A DNA stretch of 5,791 nucleotides. Origin: Gammaproteobacteria bacterium. GTDB lineage: Bacteria > Pseudomonadota > Gammaproteobacteria > Enterobacterales > Kangiellaceae. Shown here piece by piece: positions 1 through 5,791 of this stretch (within the stretch, counting starts at the first letter, position 1; each line of letters begins with the position of its first letter). The stretch is from contig JABXIW010000336.1 of the NCBI GenBank assembly GCA_013372875.1, positions 1 through 5,791 on the forward strand, written 5' to 3'. A model generated the notes under the pieces. The model was not told where the DNA came from, did not search any database, and saw only the letters and a list, made by a program, of their open reading frames with translations. A program made the position numbers and the translations under genes.

Positions 1-105
1 GAAGGCTCCTGCTAAGAAAAAAGCACCAGCCAAAAAGAAAGTAGCTAAGAAGAAGGCTCCTGCTAAGAAAAAAGCACCAGCCAAAAAGAAAGTAGCTAAG
101 AAGAA
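1..105 (+). repeat. Perfect 51-base tandem repeat (two copies plus three bases)
   Basis: Bases 1-51 and 52-102 are identical by eye, and 103-105 begin a third copy before the match breaks. The period is 17 codons, so the repeat stays in frame and encodes two identical 17-residue blocks. Each block holds two KAPAKK-like subunits written with different codons (gct/cct/gct in the first, gca/cca/gcc in the second). The array may continue to the left of the window. Confidence 0.95.
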
Positions 106-112
106 AAAGTAA
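1..112 (+). CDS. Lysine/alanine/proline-rich repeat protein, C-terminal tail only (histone H1-like or AlgP-like), 5' partial
   Basis: Only the last 36 codons are present, read from base 2; base 1 is the third base of the preceding codon. The tail is 20 Lys, 10 Ala, 4 Pro and 2 Val, built from PAKKK/VAKK units, and ends at TAA (110-112) followed directly by an in-frame TAG (113-115). No acidic, aromatic or hydrophobic core residue is present, so this is a disordered, strongly basic tail. Known proteins with such tails include bacterial histone H1-like proteins (Hc1 type), AlgP/AlgR3 of Pseudomonas, PhaF-type phasins and some HU or RNA-helicase extensions; the basic tail usually binds nucleic acid without sequence specificity. 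Which family this is cannot be told, because the folded part lies outside the window. It is convergent with the neighbouring methyltransferase gene and shares its terminator. The reading frame and stop are secure; the function is inferred from composition only. Confidence 0.8.
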   Translation, partial: KAPAKKKAPAKKKVAKKKAPAKKKAPAKKKVAKKKK

Positions 113-127
113 TAGTTACTCGCTCAT

Positions 128-155
128 AAAAAACCCAGCCTAGCTGGGTTTTTTT
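128..155. terminator. Bidirectional intrinsic terminator between the lysine-rich gene and rlmL
   Basis: A six-pair stem, CCCAGC (134-139) with GCTGGG (143-148), closes a three-base loop. It is flanked by six A on the left (128-133) and seven T on the right (149-155), so the stem can extend through A-T pairs and a U-run follows the hairpin on either strand. It lies 15 bases after the + strand stop codon and 18 bases after the minus-strand rlmL stop, as expected for a shared terminator of convergent genes. Confidence 0.92.
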
Positions 156-166
156 ATGTCAATTTC

Positions 167-2338
167 CTAAGGTTTATGCTCTATCAGCCAACATCTATGC
201 CGATTTCGGCTTTTTTGAAAGTCAACAGGTAAGGTTTTATTACTGATCTCTTTGACCTCAAATTCAGACACTAAGCTTTTTTCTAATTCAAACTTCTTAA
301 AGTTATTAGAGAAATACAATTTACCATTAGTATCTAACAATCGCATGGCTTGTCTTATTAAAGATACTTGATCGCGCTGTACATCAAATGTTTGGCTCAT
401 ACGTTTAGAGTTAGAAAAAGTCGGCGGATCTAAGAAAATCAAATCAAACTGGTTCGATTCATCAGCATCAGCCAGCCACTGCAAGCAATCAGCTTGCACA
501 AAGCTGTGGCCATAAACATTGATTTTATTGGCAGCGAAGTTTTTCATAGCCCAATTAATATAGGTTTTTGACATATCCACCGTAGTGGTTTTAGCGCCAC
601 CTAACGCCGCATAGGCACTGACAGAACCCGTATAGGCAAACAGATTTAAAAAGCGTTTACCTTTGGCTTCTGCCATGATCATTTTGCGAGTCTTGCGATG
701 ATCCAAAAATAAGCCTGTATCCAAATAACGATTAAGGTTAACGTAAAAATTTAAACCTTGCTCATTAACTAGCTTAAATTCATCGCTATCACTGTGCTTT
801 TCGTATTGTTGAGTGCCTTTTTGCTTTTGACGCTGCTTAATATGGATTTTTGCCTCAACTACCTGCAAGACTCCCGAAGTGACCCTTTGAATTTCATTCA
901 AGCGTTTAAGCGTGACTTTCTCAGGAATATCTTTCGGCGCTGCATACTCTTGCACCACCACTTCGTCTTCATAAACATCAATGGCAGCGGAATATTCAGG
1001 CAAGTCCGCATCATACAGTCGATAGCAGGTCACATAGTTTTGCTTGAGATAAGACTTTAGTCGCTGCATATTCTTACGCAAGCGATTTTTCAGCATATGT
1101 GCGCCATCGGATAAATTGTTTTCCCAGTTTGGATTCAATTTATTCGGATCGAATGGTTGATAAGCATTCTCTGGCTTGATATCAAACAAATACAACTGAC
1201 AATCTAAAGCGCCATTTTTCAATTTATACTGTTTGTGCGAACGAATGCCCATCGCCTTAGCGTAAGCATTCTCAGTGGTGATCATAGCCGCCTGCCAACC
1301 ATCATATTGCTTCTTGAAATAGCTGCCTAAGTTTTTATACAACTCAAGAATGGTTTTCTCATCGCCCAATCGCTCGCCATAAGGCGGATTAGTAACAATT
1401 AAGCCTCTATCTGAAAGCTCTAAATTAGCTGCAGCACGAATGTCTTGTTCTTTGAAGGATATAACCTCGGCTAAACCTGCATTCTCAGCATAACTTCTCG
1501 CCATTTCGAGACTTTTACGATGACGATCAGTACCGACAATTTGATTGACGATATTCAACTTGTTTTTAGTGGCTTGGCGCTGTGCTACCGCTAACATTTC
1601 TTGCCAAAGCTCTACCTTATGCTGTTTCCAATTTTCAAAGGCAAATCTTGGGTTCAGCAATCCAGGCGCAATTTCTGCCACTATCATGGCAGCTTCAATC
1701 AAAATAGTACCAGTGCCGCACATGGGATCGTGGAAGCTATAACCTTGCTTAGCAAGTTCAGGCCAATTGGCTCTAATAAGCATCGCCGCCGCTAAATTTT
1801 CTTTAATGGGCGCCGCACCTTTCGAATCTCGATAACCACGCTGATGCAGACTTCTACCAGCTAGGTCTAAACCTACTTTTAACTGAGTGCCATTAACTAA
1901 AACATGCACCCGATAGTCAGGATTGTCTTTATCGACGGAAGGACGCTGTTCATATCTTTCTTGATAGTAATCAACAATGGCATCTTTAGCTTTTAGCGCG
2001 CCGAAACCAGAGTGCTTAATGGAAACACTTTTGCGTGCAACACAATCCACCACAAATGACTGCTTTAAATCAAAATGCCAGCCCCACTCGATTCGGTTCA
2101 CTTTTTCATACAATTCTTCTGCCGATTCAATTCGATCGTGTAGCAAGCATAGATAAACTCGATTGGCTAAACGGGAATGCAAACAGGCTTTATAGCCAAC
2201 TGAAATATCGCCTTCAAAAGTAATGTGAGTGGGATGTTCTTTTAAGTTTTGCGCGCCGAACTGCCCTAGCTCATCCATCAAAAGTGCTTCCAAGCCAGGT
2301 GGGCAAGAAGCAAAAAATTGGTGTTGTGTTTCTGACAT
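167..2338 (-). CDS. rlmL: Bifunctional 23S rRNA (guanine-N2-)-methyltransferase RlmL / (guanine-N7-)-methyltransferase RlmK
   Basis: Bifunctional SAM-dependent enzyme of 723 residues (E. coli RlmKL is about 700). In E. coli the N-terminal half makes m2G2445 and the C-terminal half m7G2069 of 23S rRNA during 50S assembly, in the cytoplasm. Seen here: a ferredoxin-like/THUMP region at about residues 45-155; the first Rossmann methylase with SAM motif HDPMCGTGT (203-211), an acidic-loop segment GTDRHRKS (269-276) and catalytic motif NPPYG (317-321); a linker at about 395-485; then the RlmK methylase with YLDTGLFLDHR (538-548), SAM motif LNLFAYTGS (564-572), VDMS (587-590) and LDPPTFSNSKR (636-646). 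Both active sites look intact. The ATG at 2338 fits the E. coli-like N-terminus and has AAGG (2348-2351) nine bases upstream. It lies 32 bases after pyrD on the same strand, a probable operon, and ends at the shared terminator. Confidence 0.97.
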   Translation of the reverse strand: MSETQHQFFASCPPGLEALLMDELGQFGAQNLKEHPTHITFEGDISVGYKACLHSRLANRVYLCLLHDRIESAEELYEKVNRIEWGWHFDLKQSFVVDCVARKSVSIKHSGFGALKAKDAIVDYYQERYEQRPSVDKDNPDYRVHVLVNGTQLKVGLDLAGRSLHQRGYRDSKGAAPIKENLAAAMLIRANWPELAKQGYSFHDPMCGTGTILIEAAMIVAEIAPGLLNPRFAFENWKQHKVELWQEMLAVAQRQATKNKLNIVNQIVGTDRHRKSLEMARSYAENAGLAEVISFKEQDIRAAANLELSDRGLIVTNPPYGERLGDEKTILELYKNLGSYFKKQYDGWQAAMITTENAYAKAMGIRSHKQYKLKNGALDCQLYLFDIKPENAYQPFDPNKLNPNWENNLSDGAHMLKNRLRKNMQRLKSYLKQNYVTCYRLYDADLPEYSAAIDVYEDEVVVQEYAAPKDIPEKVTLKRLNEIQRVTSGVLQVVEAKIHIKQRQKQKGTQQYEKHSDSDEFKLVNEQGLNFYVNLNRYLDTGLFLDHRKTRKMIMAEAKGKRFLNLFAYTGSVSAYAALGGAKTTTVDMSKTYINWAMKNFAANKINVYGHSFVQADCLQWLADADESNQFDLIFLDPPTFSNSKRMSQTFDVQRDQVSLIRQAMRLLDTNGKLYFSNNFKKFELEKSLVSEFEVKEISNKTLPVDFQKSRNRHRCWLIEHKP

Positions 2339-2347
2339 GAGTTTAGG

Positions 2348-2351
2348 CCTT
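2348..2351 (-). promoter_or_regulatory. Ribosome binding site of rlmL
   Basis: AAGG on the minus strand, nine bases before the ATG at 2338. It is a modest Shine-Dalgarno match inside the 32-base pyrD-rlmL gap and supports the chosen start. The gap has no terminator hairpin and no room for a convincing promoter, consistent with co-transcription from pyrD. Confidence 0.55.
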
Positions 2352-2370
2352 AGCTATGGATTTTTTAGAC

Positions 2371-3402
2371 TTATTTGAGTGTTTTAATCGCTTTTGCCGC
2401 TTGGTAAACCAACTCTGGACCGTGATAAATAAAACCAGAGTAAATTTGCACCAAAGCTGCACCCGCATTAATTTTGTCCACTGCTGACTGCGCATCGGTA
2501 ATTCCGCCAACGCCAATCACGGGGATTTTATTATCCATAGCAGCGACTAATTGCTTAATCACTTCTGTTGACTTATCCGCCAATGGCTTACCACTTAAAC
2601 CACCTTGCTCAGCGGCATTTTTCATGCCTTCGACTTTAGAACGGTCAAATGTAGTATTAGTCGCAATAATGGAATCTAACTCAAATTCAACAAAGGTTTT
2701 ACCCAGCTCTTCGATATCATTTTTCTCTAAATCTGGAGCAATCTTAATGGCTAATGGTTTATAAACTCCATGTTGCTGGTGCAACTCAGCTTGCTTCTTT
2801 TTTAGGTTATCCAGCAAGATTTTAAGATTCTCGCCGAACTGCAAATCACGCAAACCAGGGGTATTAGGCGAAGAAATATTAACCACCATATAATCGGCAC
2901 GCTGATAAATTTTCTCCATGCCAATCAGGTAATCATCAACCGCTTTTTCCACTGGTGTATCAAAATTCTTACCAATATTAATGCCAAGAATGCCGTTATT
3001 TTTTCGCCCAAACTCAATATCCGCAACATTCTCAAGCAACTTATCAACGCCATCATTATTAAAACCCATGCGATTGATAATGGCTTGCGCTTCTTTAACT
3101 CTAAACAGACGAGGCTTTGGATTACCGTCTTGTGGGCGTGGCGTTACGGTTCCAACTTCAATAAAGCCAAAACCAAATTGACTCAAAGCATCGACGTATT
3201 GCCCATTCTTATCCAAGCCCGCGGCAAGTCCCACCCGATTAGGAAATTGAATGCCCATCACTTCAACAGGGTCGGCAACTTGCGGCTTTGCCATCAAGCC
3301 TGAGAGCTTGAGTTTATGCATGGCATTTAAGCTATTTAATGACAAATGATGCGAAGTTTCGCCATCCATTAAAAATAAGATCGATCGCAATAAAGAGTAC
3401 AT
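2371..3402 (-). CDS. pyrD: Dihydroorotate dehydrogenase (quinone), class 2
   Basis: Oxidises dihydroorotate to orotate, the fourth step of de novo pyrimidine synthesis, passing electrons through FMN to membrane quinone. It acts as a peripheral inner-membrane protein. At 343 residues it is close to E. coli PyrD (336). The N-terminal segment (about 1-35, with LLRSILFLMDGETSHHLSL) matches the amphipathic helical extension that marks class 2 enzymes and forms the quinone tunnel. Core motifs follow: GLAAGLDKNG (58-67, FMN), GTVTPRPQ (84-91), INRMGFNN (109-116), GINIGKN (140-146), NISSPNTPGLR (175-185) with S178 aligned to the catalytic serine (S175 in E. coli), KIAPDL (220-225), ATNTT (247-251), GGLSGKPL (267-274), GVGGI (297-301) and the phosphate-binding YSG (321-323). 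All key residues are present. The ATG at 3402 has GGG (3409-3411) six bases upstream. It lies between the topA terminator and rlmL and probably leads a pyrD-rlmL unit. Confidence 0.98.
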   Translation of the reverse strand: MYSLLRSILFLMDGETSHHLSLNSLNAMHKLKLSGLMAKPQVADPVEVMGIQFPNRVGLAAGLDKNGQYVDALSQFGFGFIEVGTVTPRPQDGNPKPRLFRVKEAQAIINRMGFNNDGVDKLLENVADIEFGRKNNGILGINIGKNFDTPVEKAVDDYLIGMEKIYQRADYMVVNISSPNTPGLRDLQFGENLKILLDNLKKKQAELHQQHGVYKPLAIKIAPDLEKNDIEELGKTFVEFELDSIIATNTTFDRSKVEGMKNAAEQGGLSGKPLADKSTEVIKQLVAAMDNKIPVIGVGGITDAQSAVDKINAGAALVQIYSGFIYHGPELVYQAAKAIKTLK

Positions 3403-3408
3403 TGATTT

Positions 3409-3411
3409 CCC
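3409..3411 (-). promoter_or_regulatory. Ribosome binding site of pyrD
   Basis: The minus strand reads CTGGGAAATCA before the ATG at 3402; GGGA gives a short Shine-Dalgarno core at normal spacing. It supports the chosen pyrD start, which also gives the MYSLLRS N-terminus expected for class 2 enzymes. Confidence 0.55.
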
Positions 3412-3440
3412 AGTTAAGACACACTTAGAAAGCTGACAAT

Positions 3441-3466
3441 AAAAAAGGCCAGCATTGACGCTGGCC
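3441..3466 (-). terminator. Intrinsic terminator downstream of topA
   Basis: On the minus strand a seven-pair perfect stem, GGCCAGC with GCTGGCC (plus-strand arms 3447-3453 and 3460-3466), closes a six-base loop and is followed at once by six T (plus-strand A at 3441-3446). It begins about 30 bases after the topA stop codon. The other strand lacks a T-run, so it works in one direction. It should separate topA transcripts from pyrD-rlmL, fully or in part. Confidence 0.93.
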
Positions 3467-3496
3467 CTATTCTACTGTGTTTTAAGTCGATACTCA

Positions 3497-5791
3497 CTAT
3501 TTCTGAAGACTTTTCTTCACTGGCGTAGCTTCAACCCATTTACCATTTTCATAAAATGCAGTCCAACCGGTGGCCTTATCTTCATCGGTCATGCTCGCCA
3601 CATATTGCTGCTGAGTTTTACGACTGTACTTGACGAAAGTACGATAGCCATGTGGATCTTTGACAGGCGCCGTAGTTAAAAACTGATATTTCGGATCCAG
3701 CTGCGCCTTTACTGGCAACAACTCATCCACTGCTGGCGCACGAGTTTCACGATTACGTGGGAACTTGCTCGCAGCCAAGAAAATACCTGCGGCACCATCG
3801 CGCAGTACATAATGGTCATCCACTTTCTTACACTGCAACTCAGGCATAGGAATTGGATCGGCTTTTGGCGGGGCTGGCTGACCGTTGGCTAATAACTTAC
3901 GCGTATTCTTACAATCTTCGTTCATACAACCAAAATACTTACCAAAACGGCCAGTTTTTAGCTGCATTTCATCGCCGCACTTGTCACACTCCAGCACGGG
4001 ACCATCATAACCCTTAATTTTGTATTCGCCTTTTTCTACCTCATAACCCGCACAATCAGGGTTATTGCCGCAGATATAAAGCTTGGTGTTTTCATCCAGC
4101 AAATAGTCTTCCATTGAGGAGCTACAAATCTTGCAACGTTTAATATCCACAAGATGACGCGCTTCTTCTTCCTCATTAGCGGCAACAAAATCATCACCAG
4201 GCATCAAGTTTTTAGTATTTTTACAACGCTCTTTAGGCGGCAACGAATAACCATCACAACCTAAGAAAACTCCAGTGCCGGCATTGCGAATATTAAAGTG
4301 ATGTTCATTACACAGATCACAAGTCAAATTGGTTGGCACAGGTTGATTACGACGCATACCACCATCACCTTCTTCCTCATCGGCTTTTTTCAGCTTCTCT
4401 GAGAAGGATTGGTAAAACTCATCCAGCGTCATTTTCCAATTTTTATCGCCACTGGCAATTTCGTCTAAACGCTCTTCCATGGTGGCGGTAAATGAGTAAT
4501 CCAACAAATCACTAAAACTTTCCACCAAACGATCAGTAACGATTTCGCCCATCTTTTGTGCGTAAAAGCGCTTTTTTTCCAGCTTAACGTAACCACGGTC
4601 TTGAATAGTCGAAATAATCGAAGCATACGTTGATGGTCGGCCAATGCCTCGTTTTTCCAACTCTTTGACCAATGCTGCTTCAGAATAACGCGCTGGTGGT
4701 TTGGTAAAGTGCTGTTTAGGATCAAGCGATTCTAAATTCAGTAATTCGCCTTCTTTGACGTTTGGTAATTCTTCATCATCCTTTGAACGCTTTTGCATAG
4801 GTAAGACTTTAGTCCAACCATCAAAACGCATTACGCGGCCTTTAGCCTTTAATTGATAGTCACCCGCTTCTACCAATAAATTGGTTACATCAAATTCTGC
4901 TGGCAACATCTGACAAGCGACAAATTGACGCCAAATTAAATCATATAAACGCTCTGCATCTTTTTCCATATTGGCTAAATGCGCTACTTTTTTGCTTACA
5001 TCCGATGGACGAATAGCTTCGTGAGCTTCTTGCGCACCCTCTTTACTCGAGTAGCTCATCGCTTCTTTTGGCAAGTAATTTTTACCAAACTGATCTTGGA
5101 TATAATCGCGACACTCGGCTACTGCATCCGCACTCAAATTAGTCGAATCGGTACGCATATAGGTGATGTAGCCTGCTTCATACAAGCGCTGTGCCATCAT
5201 CATAGTGCGCTTGACACCAAATCCTAAACGAGTACTAGCCGCCTGTTGCAAAGTCGAAGTAATAAAAGGTTTAGGCGCTTTGGATTTTTGCGGCTTTGAT
5301 TCAATCGAGCTGACTTTAAAGCTGGATTGTTTTAGTGCATCCACTGCTTTTTGAGTTTGCGCTTCATTAACTGGCTTAAAGGATTTTCCTTGGTATTTAT
5401 TGACCAATAAACGTAAAGCATCACCAGCTTGACTGTTCGTATTAGCATGTAAATCCCAATATTCATCTGGAATAAAGGCGCGAATTTCCCGCTCTCTTTC
5501 TACCAACAAACGCACTGCAACAGACTGTACTCGACCCGCAGATAAACCACGACCAATTTTTCGCCATAGTAGCGGCGAAACCATAAAGCCCACCACTCGA
5601 TCTAAAAAACGACGCGTTTGCTGTGCATTGACATAATGCATATCTAAGTTTGATGGCTGGGAAAAAGCCTCTTGGATCGCTTTCTTAGTAATTTCGTTAA
5701 AAACTACGCGGCGGAACCGAGCATCATCACCGCCTAGCAATTCTTTCAAATGCCAAGCAATCGCCTCTCCTTCTCTATCCAAATCCGTTGC
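3497..5791 (-). CDS. topA: DNA topoisomerase I (type IA, omega protein), 5' partial
   Basis: Type IA topoisomerase that relaxes negative supercoils by cutting one strand through a 5'-phosphotyrosine. The gene runs off the right edge: the last 764 codons are present and, aligned to E. coli TopA, about 108 N-terminal residues (most of the Toprim domain) are missing. Numbering from the first codon here (5789-5791), the edge holds [10 protein letters not shown] with the metal-binding acids D3, D5 and E7. The TTG at 5780-5782 is the internal Leu of this motif and not a start. Further on are GLSAGRVQS (about 82-90) and the active-site tyrosine Y211 in [10 protein letters not shown] (codon 5159-5161), which falls exactly at the E. 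coli Y319 spacing. Then come PPARYSEA (about 365-372) and [12 protein letters not shown]. The C-terminus has three four-cysteine zinc fingers (C491/494/512/523, C553/556/574/580, C602/605/622/627) followed by degenerate zinc-ribbon domains with [12 protein letters not shown] and the final [14 protein letters not shown]. It ends in a short basic tail, KKSLQK, and is followed by its own terminator. Confidence 0.98.
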   Translation of the reverse strand, partial: ATDLDREGEAIAWHLKELLGGDDARFRRVVFNEITKKAIQEAFSQPSNLDMHYVNAQQTRRFLDRVVGFMVSPLLWRKIGRGLSAGRVQSVAVRLLVEREREIRAFIPDEYWDLHANTNSQAGDALRLLVNKYQGKSFKPVNEAQTQKAVDALKQSSFKVSSIESKPQKSKAPKPFITSTLQQAASTRLGFGVKRTMMMAQRLYEAGYITYMRTDSTNLSADAVAECRDYIQDQFGKNYLPKEAMSYSSKEGAQEAHEAIRPSDVSKKVAHLANMEKDAERLYDLIWRQFVACQMLPAEFDVTNLLVEAGDYQLKAKGRVMRFDGWTKVLPMQKRSKDDEELPNVKEGELLNLESLDPKQHFTKPPARYSEAALVKELEKRGIGRPSTYASIISTIQDRGYVKLEKKRFYAQKMGEIVTDRLVESFSDLLDYSFTATMEERLDEIASGDKNWKMTLDEFYQSFSEKLKKADEEEGDGGMRRNQPVPTNLTCDLCNEHHFNIRNAGTGVFLGCDGYSLPPKERCKNTKNLMPGDDFVAANEEEEARHLVDIKRCKICSSSMEDYLLDENTKLYICGNNPDCAGYEVEKGEYKIKGYDGPVLECDKCGDEMQLKTGRFGKYFGCMNEDCKNTRKLLANGQPAPPKADPIPMPELQCKKVDDHYVLRDGAAGIFLAASKFPRNRETRAPAVDELLPVKAQLDPKYQFLTTAPVKDPHGYRTFVKYSRKTQQQYVASMTDEDKATGWTAFYENGKWVEATPVKKSLQK

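Noticed and set aside
794..1060. Open + strand frame of 88 codons opposite rlmL, with hydrophobic N-terminus
   Set aside because: It lies wholly antisense to a well-conserved part of rlmL and resembles no known protein; the hydrophobic look comes from the complement of charged codons.
2339..2370. Search for a small gene or attenuator between pyrD and rlmL
   Set aside because: The gap is 32 bases with no hairpin plus T-run and no room for an ORF; it only carries the rlmL ribosome binding site.
2474..3303. Several short + strand frames opposite pyrD
   Set aside because: All overlap the conserved pyrD frame antisense, are short, and have no recognisable domain.
3411..3439. Possible pyrD promoter: minus-strand TTGTCA (3434-3439) with a hexamer 17 bases downstream (3411-3416)
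   Set aside because: The -35 resemblance is fair, but the -10 hexamer TAACTG matches poorly and would put the transcription start on top of the ribosome binding site.
4465..4725. 86-codon minus-strand frame overlapping topA in another frame
   Set aside because: It is embedded in intact topA coding sequence with all conserved motifs in the main frame; neither a frameshift nor a programmed overlap is indicated.
3497..5791. Degenerate C-terminal zinc-ribbon region of topA with a single cysteine, considered as damage
   Set aside because: E. coli TopA also has C-terminal ribbon-like domains lacking zinc cysteines after its three zinc fingers, so this is normal for the family.

Overview
The window reads as ordinary chromosomal DNA from a gammaproteobacterium. 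The main grounds are a fused two-domain RlmKL rRNA methyltransferase, a class 2 PyrD very close to the E. coli type, and a TopA with the E. coli-type zinc-finger C-terminus. Base composition looks moderately AT-rich. The genus cannot be fixed from the sequence; a marine or environmental gammaproteobacterium is a reasonable guess.

Layout: at the left edge, on the + strand, is the last 36 codons of a lysine/alanine/proline repeat protein (a histone H1-like or AlgP-like tail). It ends in tandem stops and a hairpin with T-runs on both sides. That hairpin is shared with the convergent minus-strand gene rlmL (23S rRNA m2G2445/m7G2069 methyltransferase). Upstream of rlmL on the same strand, 32 bases away, is pyrD (quinone-linked dihydroorotate dehydrogenase). 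Further upstream, beyond a strong minus-strand intrinsic terminator, is topA (DNA topoisomerase I), which runs off the right edge without its first roughly 108 codons. The window is almost entirely coding and has no gene-free stretch above 100 bases.

The genes are housekeeping. pyrD and rlmL form a probable two-gene transcription unit with no obvious shared pathway beyond supply and maturation for RNA synthesis. topA appears to be a separate unit ended by its own terminator. The left-edge protein, if histone-like, would be a DNA- or RNA-binding basic protein, but its fold lies outside the window. No mobile element, CRISPR array, tRNA, rRNA or defence system was seen, and nothing supports a previously undescribed system. 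The points worth a second look are the perfect 51-base tandem duplication in the lysine-rich tail, the cramped pyrD upstream region behind the topA terminator, and the gene order.
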